Source: MWCR01 sp041665165 (GTDB lineage Bacteria > Patescibacteriota > Patescibacteriia > 2-12-FULL-60-25). Taken from it: a stretch of DNA of 31,136 nucleotides. Shown here piece after piece: positions 7,035 through 14,152 of this stretch. Under the pieces are notes generated by a model. The model was not told the DNA's origin and did no database searches. It saw only the letters and a program-made list of their open reading frames with translations. Each line of letters starts with the position of its first letter. Position 1 is the first letter of the stretch. Where the stretch lies: positions 1-31,136 of the forward strand of contig JBAYJJ010000010.1 of NCBI GenBank assembly GCA_041665165.1. The letters run 5' to 3'. A program made the translations under genes and the position numbers.

Positions 7035-7304
7035 ATGTCCAAACTTTTGATCAAAAAAGGCGACATGGTCGCTGTCATCACCGGGAAGGACAAGGGCAAG
7101 ACCGGCAAGGTAATGCAGACTTTTCCTAAGCTTAACCGCGTGGTGGTCGAAGGCGTTAATATCGCCAAAAAGCATTTGCGCGCGCGTAACCGCCAGGAAA
7201 AAGGACAGGTTGTTGAATTCTCCATGCCTTTGCATGCTTCAAACGTGATGCTTATCGATGCGTCGGAGAAGAGGATTCGCCACGATGACCGCCCCAAGGC
7301 ATAA
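7035..7304 (+). CDS. rplX: 50S ribosomal protein L24
   Basis: L24 initiates large-subunit assembly by binding the 5' end of 23S rRNA. The 89-residue product has the KOW motif near the N-terminus (KKGDMVAVITGKDKGKTGKV) followed by VEGVNIAKKHLRAR and the MPLHASNVML block. It is somewhat shorter than E. coli L24 (104), the loss being at the C-terminus. The ATG follows TAAATAT without an SD; rplE comes after 6 bp. Confidence 0.96.
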   Translation: MSKLLIKKGDMVAVITGKDKGKTGKVMQTFPKLNRVVVEGVNIAKKHLRARNRQEKGQVVEFSMPLHASNVMLIDASEKRIRHDDRPKA

Positions 7305-7310
7305 AAATAT

Positions 7311-7847
7311 ATGAATCTCAGAGAACGCTACCAAAAAGAAATTTCGCCATCGCTCATGAAGTCGCTTGGCGTAAAGAACCGGCTTGCAGTGCCTAGGGTT
7401 AAGCATGTCACGATTTCGGTCGGCATCCAGGCCACGCAAAAAGATTCAAAGTTCATTGAAACCATTGATGCGACATTAAGGCGCATCACCGGGCAAAAGC
7501 CCGTGGACACGCTGGCCAAAAAATCAGTTGCTGGCTTTAAGGTAAGAGAGGGCATGTTGCTCGGCAAAAAGGTCACGCTCCGCGGCGAACGCATGTGGAG
7601 CTTCTTGGACAAGATGCTGAACGTCACTTTCCCTCGTATCACTGACTTCCGTGGCATTTCCAAGAAACATATAGACAAGAACGGCAACCTTTCGGTCGGC
7701 TTCCGTGAATATCTGCCTTTCCCTGAGATCCGTCCGGACGAAGTCGAGCGCGTGCACGGCCTGGAAGTGACGATTGCTTCAGATGCGGGAACTTACGAAC
7801 GCGGCCTGGCTTTATTTAAAGAGCTTGGTTTCCCATTTCAACCTTAA
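7311..7847 (+). CDS. rplE: 50S ribosomal protein L5
   Basis: L5 binds 5S rRNA and contacts the P-site tRNA elbow. The 178-residue product (E. coli 179) shows LRERYQKEISPSLMKSL, the ITGQKPVDTLAKKSVAGFKVR block, GKKVTLRGERMWSFLDK, and FRGISKKHIDKNGNLSVGFREYL-type C-terminal sequence ending in the GLEVTIASDAGT segment. The gaps to rplX and rpsN are 6 bp each. The pre-start sequence is AAAAATAT. Confidence 0.98.
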   Translation: MNLRERYQKEISPSLMKSLGVKNRLAVPRVKHVTISVGIQATQKDSKFIETIDATLRRITGQKPVDTLAKKSVAGFKVREGMLLGKKVTLRGERMWSFLDKMLNVTFPRITDFRGISKKHIDKNGNLSVGFREYLPFPEIRPDEVERVHGLEVTIASDAGTYERGLALFKELGFPFQP

Positions 7848-7853
7848 AATAAT

Positions 7854-8039
7854 ATGGCTACAGAGAATCAAATCGCCAAATCAAGGCGCAAACCAAAGTT
7901 CAGCACCAGGCACGTAAACCGTTGCTGGCGCTGCGGACGCAGACACGGATACCTCAGGGACTTCGGCTTGTGCCGCATCTGCTTCCGTGAGCTCGCCACA
8001 CGCGGCGAACTGCCCGGTGTTAAGAAATCCAGTTGGTAA
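7854..8039 (+). CDS. rpsN: 30S ribosomal protein S14, zinc-binding short form
   Basis: S14 assembles in the small-subunit head. The 61-residue product is the short zinc-ribbon (type Z) form: two CxxC pairs are visible in CWRCGRRHGYLRDFGLCRIC, followed by FRELATRGELPGVKKSSW. The long zinc-free form of E. coli has about 101 residues. The start follows AAAATAAT. Spacing is 6 bp on both sides, and the position between rplE and rpsH is canonical. Confidence 0.97.
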   Translation: MATENQIAKSRRKPKFSTRHVNRCWRCGRRHGYLRDFGLCRICFRELATRGELPGVKKSSW

Positions 8040-8045
8040 ACCTAT

Positions 8046-8438
8046 ATGATAACAGATCCAATCAGCGACTTCCTCACGCGCTTGCGCAATGCGCAGGCCG
8101 CAGGACACGAGACCCTAACATCACCTTCATCCAAGATGAAGGTTGCCATTGCCAAAATTTTGGCCAATGAGGGTTTTGTTTCCGACGTTTCCGTGAGCAA
8201 AGACGGCCCCAAGGCCACGCTTGAACTCAAGCTCAAATATAACGGCCGCATTCCGGTTATCAGGAACATCCGCCGCATATCGACCCCAGGACGCCGCGTC
8301 TACCGCGGAGCATCCGAGCTGCCGCGCGTGCTTTCGGATATAGGTATTGCCATAGTTTCAACTTCTGCCGGAATCATGACCAACAAAGAAGCGCGCAAGC
8401 GCAGGTTGGGCGGCGAGGTTATCTGCGAAATATACTAA
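8046..8438 (+). CDS. rpsH: 30S ribosomal protein S8
   Basis: S8 is a central-domain 16S rRNA binder, and in E. coli it represses the spc operon. The 130-residue product matches the E. coli length, with DPISDFLTRLRNAQAAGHE at the N-terminus, the middle IRNIRRISTPGRRVYRG and the rRNA-binding C-terminal SAGIMTNKEARKRRLGGEV. rplF begins 4 bp after the stop. There is no SD; the start follows TAAACCTAT. Confidence 0.98.
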   Translation: MITDPISDFLTRLRNAQAAGHETLTSPSSKMKVAIAKILANEGFVSDVSVSKDGPKATLELKLKYNGRIPVIRNIRRISTPGRRVYRGASELPRVLSDIGIAIVSTSAGIMTNKEARKRRLGGEVICEIY

Positions 8439-8442
8439 AAAT

Positions 8443-8988
8443 ATGTCACGTATCGGAAAAAAACCAATCCCGCTCCCGGCCGGCGTAGAAGCCACGGTGA
8501 GCGCAGACCAGATAGTCGTAAAGGGCCCCAAAGGCACCCTTACGGTTAAGTTTCCGCCGCACACGAGCCTGACTCAGGATGCTGCGACCCGCGAGCTTAA
8601 CGTGAAAATCGAGCAAGAAGACAATCTGCAGCAGCGCGCTCTGTGGGGCTTGGCTCGCCAGTTGGTGAACAATGCCGTGCTTGGCGTGCAAAAGCCATAT
8701 GAGAAAGCCTTGGAATTCATCGGCGTCGGCTTCCGCGTCGCTTTGGTCGGGCGCGATCTGAAGATTGAAGTCGGTTTTTCGCACCCAGTGCTGTTCAAGA
8801 TTCCGGAAGGCATTACTGCGACCGTGGACAAGCAGATCGTCACGATTTCCGGCATAGACAAGCACTTGGTCGGAGAAACCGCAGCCCGCATCCGCAGGAT
8901 CAAGCCACCGGAACCGTACAAGGGTAAGGGCATCAAATACACGACAGAAACCATTAGGCGTAAAGCCGGCAAGACTGCCACAAAATAA
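8443..8988 (+). CDS. rplF: 50S ribosomal protein L6
   Basis: L6 lies at the base of the L7/L12 stalk near the sarcin-ricin loop. The 181-residue product (E. coli 177) has the two tandem L6 domains: MSRIGKKPIPLPAGVEATV with VVKGPKGTL in the first, and VGRDLKIEVGFSHPV followed by TISGIDKHLVGETAARIRR in the second, ending with RPPEPYKGKGIKY-like KPPEPYKGKGIKYTTE. It is complete. rplR follows after 3 bp. Confidence 0.98.
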   Translation: MSRIGKKPIPLPAGVEATVSADQIVVKGPKGTLTVKFPPHTSLTQDAATRELNVKIEQEDNLQQRALWGLARQLVNNAVLGVQKPYEKALEFIGVGFRVALVGRDLKIEVGFSHPVLFKIPEGITATVDKQIVTISGIDKHLVGETAARIRRIKPPEPYKGKGIKYTTETIRRKAGKTATK

Positions 8989-8991
8989 GAT

Positions 8992-9345
8992 ATGAATAAC
9001 TCCAAATCCAAGCAGCAATCCAGCCTGCTCCGCATCCGCAGAGTCAGGGCCAAGATAACGGGCACAGCCGAGCGCCCGCGCCTTTCGGTGCGCAGGAGCT
9101 TGAAGCATATCTATGCCCAGATCATTGATGACGCTTCAGGCAAGACCCTGGTTTGGGCTTCTGATGCAGAACTCAAGACCAAGCTCAAGAAATCTGAGGC
9201 AGCTCTTGAAGTAGGCAGGCTTATCGCTGCACGCGCCAAGGAAAAGAAGATAGAAAAAGTCGTTTTTGATCGCAGAGACAAACGCTTCCATGGCCGCGTT
9301 AAGGCTGTAGCTGAGGGCGCCCGCGAAGGCGGTCTGGTTTTCTAA
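8992..9345 (+). CDS. rplR: 50S ribosomal protein L18
   Basis: L18 binds 5S rRNA in the central protuberance. The 117-residue product equals the E. coli length. It contains RRVRAKITGTAERPRLSVRR, the HIYAQIIDDASGKTLVWASD block, AALEVGRLIAARAKEKKI and FDRRDKRFHGRVKAVAEGAREGG. Its first about 12 residues are Ser/Asn/Gln-rich. The start follows TAAGAT without an SD; rpsE starts 11 bp after the stop. Confidence 0.97.
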   Translation: MNNSKSKQQSSLLRIRRVRAKITGTAERPRLSVRRSLKHIYAQIIDDASGKTLVWASDAELKTKLKKSEAALEVGRLIAARAKEKKIEKVVFDRRDKRFHGRVKAVAEGAREGGLVF

Positions 9346-9356
9346 CCACAAATATT

Positions 9357-10112
9357 ATGACTGACGAAATCAAACAACCCGAGCAGAGCTCAGCTCCAGC
9401 AGAACAAGCGGCAACTCAAGTCGAGCGGAGCTCGACTCCTGTCGAACAAACTTCGACGCCAGTGGAGCAACCAGCGACACCAGCAGCCGCGGCAGTAGTG
9501 CCGACGGATCCTTCGCGCGGCAACAAAGATCGTCGCGGCGGAAACGTGCGCGGCAGCAGGCCCCAGCGTGGAGGCGGAAACCGCGGCGGCAAAGGCGGCG
9601 GAAACGATCGCCGCAGGCCCCGCACCGAAGTCCCGGCTGAGTCTGATTATGAAGAAAAGAACATTGAAGTCGCTCGCGTCACCCGCGTCACCAAAGGCGG
9701 CAAGCGCATGCGCTTCCGTGTCTTGTCAGTAATCGGCAACCATAAGGGCCGCGTAGGCTTTGGCTTGGCCAAGGGTTTGGATGTGGCAGCCGCTACTTCC
9801 AAGGCCACGACTCAGGCCCGCAAATCATTGATTACTGTCCCATTGGTGAATGAGACCATCCCATATGCTGTCCAGGCTAAGTTCGCCGCAGCTGTCGTGC
9901 TTCTGAAACCAGCGCCTAAAGGCACTGGAGTCAAAGCCGGAGGCCCGGTGCGCACAGTCTTGGAATTGGCTGGCATACCGAACATCTCAGCCAAGATCTT
10001 GGGTGCGAAAAACAAGACTAATAACGTCAAAGCCGTGTTCGAAGCTTTGAAGCAGATTGTCGCGCCAGTAAAATCGGCCGAAACCGCAACTGCTCCGGAA
10101 AAAGCTTCCTAA
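9357..10112 (+). CDS. rpsE: 30S ribosomal protein S5 with long disordered N-terminal extension
   Basis: S5 acts in decoding fidelity and mRNA unwinding with S3 and S4. The S5 core begins near residue 95 (EKNIEVARVTRVTKGGKRMRF, with RVGFGLAKG and PVVNETIPY-like VPLVNETIPYAVQAKF), and the C-terminal domain contains GTGVKAGGPVRTVLELAGI. The product is 251 residues against 167 in E. coli. The extra part has two zones: a Pro/Thr/Gln-rich zone with repeated TPVEQ units (about residues 10-52) and an Arg/Gly zone with RGG motifs (about 54-87), which resembles nucleic-acid-binding disordered tails. A perfect dyad in the DNA (9419-9437) lies in the first zone. No rpmD (L30) follows; rplO starts after 9 bp. 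Confidence 0.97.
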   Translation: MTDEIKQPEQSSAPAEQAATQVERSSTPVEQTSTPVEQPATPAAAAVVPTDPSRGNKDRRGGNVRGSRPQRGGGNRGGKGGGNDRRRPRTEVPAESDYEEKNIEVARVTRVTKGGKRMRFRVLSVIGNHKGRVGFGLAKGLDVAAATSKATTQARKSLITVPLVNETIPYAVQAKFAAAVVLLKPAPKGTGVKAGGPVRTVLELAGIPNISAKILGAKNKTNNVKAVFEALKQIVAPVKSAETATAPEKAS

Positions 10113-10121
10113 ACCAAAAAT

Positions 10122-10568
10122 ATGACTATTGAAATGCACACCATGAAGCCTGCGCACGGGTCCAAGACCAAGAGTTTTAGGGTTGGACGCGGCAATGCTT
10201 CAGGACGCGGCACGACTGCCGGCAAAGGCACTAAAGGCCAGCGCGCCAGAAGCGGCGGCAGGAACAAGCTCAAGCTCAAAGGCATCAGGGCTATGATGCT
10301 GTCGTTCCCCAAGAACCGCGGCTTCAAATCCTTGTACGAAAAACCAGAGACAGTGAGCTTGGAAATTTTGGCCAAGAGGTTTACTTCGCCTGGCATTGTT
10401 GACTTAGCTGCACTCAAAAAGTCCGGCTTGGTGAGCAAGCGCGCCCTCTCAGCCAAAATCATCGGCAAAGGCGAAATCAAGACAGCTTTGAAACTGGTGA
10501 AGATAGCTGCCACGGCTTCGGCTAAGGAAGCGATAGAAAAGGCTGGCGGACAGTTTGAGTCTAAATAA
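10122..10568 (+). CDS. rplO: 50S ribosomal protein L15
   Basis: L15 is a late-assembly large-subunit protein. The 148-residue product (E. coli 144) shows the Gly/Arg-rich N-terminal extension that threads into rRNA (GRGNASGRGTTAGKGTKGQRA, RSGG) and the C-terminal domain with KSGLVSKRALSAKIIGKGEIK and ASAKEAIEKAGGQ. It sits directly after rpsE, where most other bacteria have rpmD between the two. The next gene, secY, is 131 bp away across a repeat-filled gap. Confidence 0.97.
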   Translation: MTIEMHTMKPAHGSKTKSFRVGRGNASGRGTTAGKGTKGQRARSGGRNKLKLKGIRAMMLSFPKNRGFKSLYEKPETVSLEILAKRFTSPGIVDLAALKKSGLVSKRALSAKIIGKGEIKTALKLVKIAATASAKEAIEKAGGQFESK

Positions 10569-10699
10569 ACCCGATTCGTCATCCTCGCGAAATGACTTGT
10601 GATGCGTGAGATGTGAAACGTCATCAGCCCATGTTACGAGCCACAGATCACGTATCACGTATCGCGTATCACGTAAATGTGATAAATTATTGAGCAAAT
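10569..10699 (+). repeat. rplO-secY gap with ATCACGTATC word repeats
   Basis: This 131-bp gap holds a TCGTCATC...ACGTCATC pair of short elements in its first half and, at about 10643-10682, a tandem run of CACGTATCACGTATCGCG-type words ending in ACGTAAATGTGATAAAT. There is no SD before secY (the start follows GAGCAAAT). I see no terminator, so secY may still be read from the ribosomal transcript. Confidence 0.6.
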
Positions 10700-11977
10700 A
10701 TGTGGGAAAAACTGCTTCAAGCTTGGAAAGTTAAAGAAGTGCGCAATGGCCTGCTGTTTGTGCTCGCCACCATGGTCCTGTTTAGGATTACGGCGCACAT
10801 ACCGCTCCCGGGAATAGACCTGGCAGCTTTGCGTAGGTTTTTCGATGCGAATCAGGTTTTGGGCATGTTGAGCTTGTTTTCGGGCGGCGCAATCACGAAT
10901 TTTTCCGTCGTTGCTCTGGGAGTCGCGCCTTACATCACGGCCAGCATTATCTTCCAGTTGCTCACTATGATCATCCCCAAGCTTGAGGATATCCAGAAAG
11001 AAGGGGAATCTGGTACGCGCAAAATCCAGCAGTGGACAAGGTTGCTGACCGTGCCTCTGGCCATTGTCCAGTCGTTCGCTTTGATTGCTTTGCTCAAACA
11101 GTCACAGATGAATATCATGACCCAGACCGACATCTTACACCTGGTTTCTTTGATTGCCACTGTTACGGCCGGCACCATGTTCTTGATGTGGCTGGGAGAG
11201 CTCATGTCAGAAAAGAAAGTCGGCAATGGCATTTCGCTTTTGATTTTTGCTGGCATTGTGGCCAGTTTGCCCCAGACTGCATCCAGGTTCATGGCTACCT
11301 ATGATTCATCCCAATGGATTTACGTTGTGTTGTATGCGATTGTCGCAGTCGTAACCATCGTGGGCGTGGTCTTTGTCAACGAAGCTCAGCGCAATATTCC
11401 TGTGCAATACGCCAGGCAAGTTAGAGGACAGGGCTCTTATTCTGGAGGAGTGGCCACGCATTTGCCGCTCAAGCTCATCATGGCTGGCGTGATCCCGATC
11501 ATTTTCGCCATATCAATGTTGCTGTTCCCTTCGGTTATTGCCCAATTTTTTGCCCAGGCCCGCACGCCTTGGTTGGCTGATGCTGCACGCTGGGTGCTGG
11601 TGATCATGCAAAATCAGTGGGTTTATGCCGCCTTATATTTCGGCTTGGTATTTGCTTTTACCTTTTTCTACACTTCAGTCATTTTCCATCCGGACAAGAT
11701 CGCGGAAAATCTCCAGAAGCAAGGAGGTTTTATACCAGGTATTCGCCCAGGCAAGCCTACAAGTGAATATTTGGACCTCGTCATCAACCGTTTAAACCTG
11801 TTTGGCGCGGCCTTCCTTGGTTTGATTGCCGTGTTGCCATTAGCAGTCAAAGGCGCCGGTGGATCGCAGATTCTGGCCATTGGCGGCACATCCCTCTTGA
11901 TCGTAGTCTCTGTTATCATTGAATCCGTGAAACAAGTCGAGGCTCAGGTCACAATGAGGCAGTACGATTCGTATTAA
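10700..11977 (+). CDS. secY: Preprotein translocase subunit SecY
   Basis: SecY is the channel of the Sec translocon in the cytoplasmic membrane. The 425-residue product (E. coli 443) has the ten-helix pattern. Landmarks are the N-terminal LLFVLATMVLFRITAHIPLPG, the plug-region GMLSLFSGGAITNFSVVALG, GVAPYITASIIFQLL, the FVNEAQRNIPVQYARQ loop, LPLKLIMAGVIPIIFA and the cytosolic loop QKQGGFIPGIRPGKPT needed for SecA and ribosome contact. It ends with VEAQVTMRQYDSY. A terminator follows within 70 bp, so here the usual adk and map do not share its transcript. Confidence 0.98.
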   Translation: MWEKLLQAWKVKEVRNGLLFVLATMVLFRITAHIPLPGIDLAALRRFFDANQVLGMLSLFSGGAITNFSVVALGVAPYITASIIFQLLTMIIPKLEDIQKEGESGTRKIQQWTRLLTVPLAIVQSFALIALLKQSQMNIMTQTDILHLVSLIATVTAGTMFLMWLGELMSEKKVGNGISLLIFAGIVASLPQTASRFMATYDSSQWIYVVLYAIVAVVTIVGVVFVNEAQRNIPVQYARQVRGQGSYSGGVATHLPLKLIMAGVIPIIFAISMLLFPSVIAQFFAQARTPWLADAARWVLVIMQNQWVYAALYFGLVFAFTFFYTSVIFHPDKIAENLQKQGGFIPGIRPGKPTSEYLDLVINRLNLFGAAFLGLIAVLPLAVKGAGGSQILAIGGTSLLIVVSVIIESVKQVEAQVTMRQYDSY

Positions 11978-12022
11978 GCGACCAGAAGTTAGAAGTTAGA
12001 ATATAGAAGTTAGAACAATAAA

Positions 12023-12046
12023 ACGGCTCAACAGGGCTGTTTTTTG
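12023..12046 (+). terminator. Terminator after secY
   Basis: ACGGCTC (12023-12029) pairs with GGGCTGT (12034-12040), with two G-U pairs and an AACA loop, and runs into six T residues. It is preceded by AGAAGTTAGAAGTT word repeats (11984-12016). It separates the ribosomal/secY transcript from the accessory genes that follow. Confidence 0.7.
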
Positions 12047-12057
12047 GTGGTCGGGGG

Positions 12058-12103
12058 TTGACAGAAGCGTCTTTTTTATGATAGTTATCGGTACAGAGGA
12101 GGT
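12058..12103 (+). promoter_or_regulatory. Promoter and SD for the orphan at 12109
   Basis: A perfect -35 box TTGACA (12058-12063) is followed after 16 bp by GATAGT (12080-12085), a 4/6 match to the -10 consensus; TATGAT also overlaps. AGAGGAGGT (12095-12103) is a strong SD 5 bp before the ATG at 12109. This is quite unlike the SD-less starts of the ribosomal genes. Confidence 0.6.
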
Positions 12104-12108
12104 CTGAT

Positions 12109-12477
12109 ATGAAGGAAAGGCTCTTTCTGAGAGATGAGGAAGCGGCGAAGTCAGTCACGGACTATCTTTGTATGGAGTTCGGTAGGATCGGGCGTTGCCC
12201 TGCCCACCTTTGCAGTAACTTCACTACATGCCCGCCAGAAAGCGCGGTTTTCGAGGTTACAGAGCCCATCCAAACATGCGACCCAAGCGGCTGGGGGAGC
12301 GATGAGGCTTTCGATGAACTTTCCGTAGGTAGGTACGTGGTCATTAGCATCATTTGTGACGAAGGCGACCTGATGTTGTTCTTGCGGGATATGTCCGACG
12401 GTGCAACCAAACGCGTATTCAACAACGGGAGAACGATGTTAGTTGATTGGCGGGGCATTCACAAGGTCAAGGCCTAA
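12109..12477 (+). CDS. Orphan protein of 122 residues, Cys-containing
   Basis: I do not recognise this family. The protein is acidic and soluble-looking, with no signal peptide or membrane segment. Its N-terminal half has several cysteines in quick succession (in DYLCMEFGRIGRCPAHLCSN, then FTTCPP and QTCDPSG), which could bind a metal; one more Cys lies in SIICDEG. The C-terminal half reads like a small beta-rich domain (GRYVVISIICDEG, LMLFLRDMSDG). It has its own promoter, a strong SD and a long terminator hairpin, so it is a monocistronic unit inserted between secY and adk. The start at 12109 is set by the SD. Function unknown. Confidence 0.8.
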   Translation: MKERLFLRDEEAAKSVTDYLCMEFGRIGRCPAHLCSNFTTCPPESAVFEVTEPIQTCDPSGWGSDEAFDELSVGRYVVISIICDEGDLMLFLRDMSDGATKRVFNNGRTMLVDWRGIHKVKA

Positions 12478-12501
12478 AATCAGAGTTGCTATTGGAATCT
12501 C

Positions 12502-12586
12502 GCGCATCCGCGCGGCAAAGAGCACACTCGAGACGTATAAAGCTTCGCTTCACGTCTCACGCTCTCGCCGTCCGGGTGCGCTTTTT
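12502..12586 (+). terminator. Long-stem terminator after the orphan at 12109
   Basis: GCGCATCCGCGCGGC (starting 12502) pairs, with a few wobbles and mismatches, with GCCGTCCGGGTGCGC ending at 12581; inside, AGAGC pairs with GCTCT and GAGACGT (12530-12536) with ACGTCTC (12552-12558). The stem ends in TTTTT (12582-12586). The length of the hairpin is unusual for an intrinsic terminator. Confidence 0.8.
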
Positions 12587-12612
12587 GTTATTACCAAGGG
12601 CATATATCTGTC

Positions 12613-12719
12613 TTGACATTTCCCTCAAAATCAGCTAGGCTGAATCGTTCTTTGATAAACGAAAGCCGTGGCCGCGGATGGTCCGCTAAAGCGAGTTGTT
12701 CGCAAAGAACGCAGGAGGT
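12613..12719 (+). promoter_or_regulatory. Promoter and hairpin leader of the RCC1-type lipoprotein gene
   Basis: TTGACA (12613-12618), a 17-bp spacer and TAGGCT (12636-12641) form a plausible promoter. The roughly 80-nt leader can fold small stems: GCGGA (12674-12678) with TCCGC (12682-12686), and GTTC (12698-12701) with GAAC (12707-12710). The SD AGGAGGT (12713-12719) sits right after the second stem. Confidence 0.6.
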
Positions 12720-12728
12720 AAAGCCATC

Positions 12729-13928
12729 ATGGCGAAAATGCTTACTTGGTTGGGCTTGTTTGCATTCTTGTCAGTAGCCGTTTTCATTTCTGCCTGCTCG
12801 AGCAGCGATAGCGGAAATACCCCGCCAGCCAAAGAGTGGGACAGTGCCGTATTCTGTCCACGTGTTGGCATTAACGCCCACACCACATACCTTGCTATTG
12901 GCACGTATGCCGTGCTCGATGATGGGAGAATGGTTGTGTGGGGCTCTGAAGCAGAAGAACTTTTCTGGGATCAGAGAACCGCAAGTGGCCCACATGAACA
13001 CCAATGCTTTTATCCGCTTTTGGTTCCACTGGTGGAACATGCAAAGAGCGTAGTACCTGGCGGGTCGAATGGGTTTTGCATATTGAAAGATGATGATACT
13101 GTTTCGTGCTGGAACAACGAACCCGTTTCTCTCATCGACCCACAACAACCGGAAAAGGGCTGGGAAAGCAAAATCCAGTCAGTTGCTGGAGCGACAGGTA
13201 TTGTCCAATTGGTTGGCACCGGCTCGGGCACGTTTCTGGCGCTTCGGAATGACGGCATGGTCCTGTCTTTCGGAGTTAACGACAATCCGAAACCAGTCGG
13301 TGGACTTACGGCTGTGAAAGCAATCTCAGTCGGCGGCTTCAATACAGCGACGTTGTCCGATGGAACGGTTATGAAATGGTCGGGCGGCTCGTACTCATGC
13401 GTATTTCCGAGCACGACGAGCCCGGACGGTTATCGGAAAACAACACTCTCCGCTTCTGGTACTCCGACTCTATTCGCAGGCCTATCCGACGTAGCTTTGA
13501 CCGATACGGACTGCGCAATCCACAATGATGGATCTCTGTCCTGCTGGGATTGCCAGAGTCTGTGGCTCTTCTGGAGTGGCCCTGATACGGACTATGCGGA
13601 TATGGTGCCGGCTAAGGTAAAAGGCGTGACAGATGTGCTGGACGTTGCGATGGTCGAGTCTCAGTCCCGCGTATCTCAATATGCATTGACCAAGAGCGGA
13701 GATGTGATGCATTGGGGGGTAACACAACCCCATGACCAGCCCAACACCATCAATCCGCCGGAAGTATTCGCAACGATCCCGGGCGCAAAACAAATTGTAG
13801 GTGGCGATGGCTACGCCTGCGTGCTTCTCAACGACGGAAAGGTTCAATGTTGGGGAGATAATAGCAATGGCGAGTTGGGCAATGGAACGACGGAGGCTGC
13901 AGAAAAGCCAGTTGCCATCGTCTGGTAA
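12729..13928 (+). CDS. RCC1-repeat beta-propeller lipoprotein
   Basis: The start at 12729 follows the SD AGGAGGT; an upstream in-frame ATG at 12696 lies in the leader. The 399-residue product has a lipoprotein signal: a hydrophobic stretch (LTWLGLFAFLSVAVF) and the lipobox ISAC with the lipidated Cys near residue 23, followed by a Ser/Asp linker. The rest is a run of degenerate RCC1-type repeats of about 50 residues, seen as recurring units such as YAVLDDGRMVVWG, FCILKDDDTVSCW, TATLSDGTVMKW, CAIHNDGSLSCW and CVLLNDGKVQCWGDNSNGEL. RCC1 repeats form a seven-bladed propeller used for protein binding; a surface-anchored propeller is likely. Paired Cys in the CAL/CW units may form disulfides. The ligand is unknown. 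Confidence 0.85.
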   Translation: MAKMLTWLGLFAFLSVAVFISACSSSDSGNTPPAKEWDSAVFCPRVGINAHTTYLAIGTYAVLDDGRMVVWGSEAEELFWDQRTASGPHEHQCFYPLLVPLVEHAKSVVPGGSNGFCILKDDDTVSCWNNEPVSLIDPQQPEKGWESKIQSVAGATGIVQLVGTGSGTFLALRNDGMVLSFGVNDNPKPVGGLTAVKAISVGGFNTATLSDGTVMKWSGGSYSCVFPSTTSPDGYRKTTLSASGTPTLFAGLSDVALTDTDCAIHNDGSLSCWDCQSLWLFWSGPDTDYADMVPAKVKGVTDVLDVAMVESQSRVSQYALTKSGDVMHWGVTQPHDQPNTINPPEVFATIPGAKQIVGGDGYACVLLNDGKVQCWGDNSNGELGNGTTEAAEKPVAIVW

Positions 13929-13937
13929 CGTAGACTC

Positions 13938-13974
13938 ACCCCATTCATCTGTAAAGATGGTGGGGGATTTTTTT
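13938..13974 (+). terminator. Terminator after the RCC1-type gene
   Basis: ACCCCATTCATCT (13938-13950) pairs with AGATGGTGGGG (13955-13965) around GTAA with one bulge, followed after GA by seven T residues (13968-13974). Confidence 0.8.
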
Positions 13975-14116
13975 ATGTACGAATTATCACCGCCTGGGGC
14001 GGGATCCCGCAAAAGCATATCTTTAAATGCGGAGGCGGGACGAATACGAACGAATGTATGAATTGGTTATTGTAGAATTGGTTATTTTTTGGAAATTGGT
14101 AATTCGAAATTGGTAA
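13975..14116 (+). repeat. Word-repeat region before the nine-helix membrane protein
   Basis: This stretch carries the perfect 12-base palindrome GCGGGATCCCGC (13999-14010), a GGCGGGA-flanked dyad, ACGAATACGAACGAATG words (about 14039-14056), and then five variants of AATTGGTTATT / AATTGGTAATT up to 14119. I see no coding potential. The last word supplies the -35 region of the next promoter. Confidence 0.65.
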
Positions 14117-14145
14117 TTGTTAGCAAGCCCGGTTAGTGCTATCAT
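14117..14145 (+). promoter_or_regulatory. Promoter giving a leaderless transcript of the gene at 14153
   Basis: TTGTTA (14117-14122), a 17-bp spacer and TATCAT (14140-14145) match a sigma-70-type promoter. The expected transcription start, about 7 bp after the -10 box, falls at 14152-14153, on the ATG itself. There is no SD, so the mRNA would be leaderless. Confidence 0.55.
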
Positions 14146-14152
14146 TTGCTCC

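Noticed and set aside
8446..9108. Minus-strand open frame of 220 codons across rplF and rplR
   Set aside because: Antisense to conserved genes, no recognisable protein features.
13482..14018. Minus-strand open frame opposite the RCC1-type gene
   Set aside because: Most of it is antisense to the propeller repeats; no start signal or family similarity.
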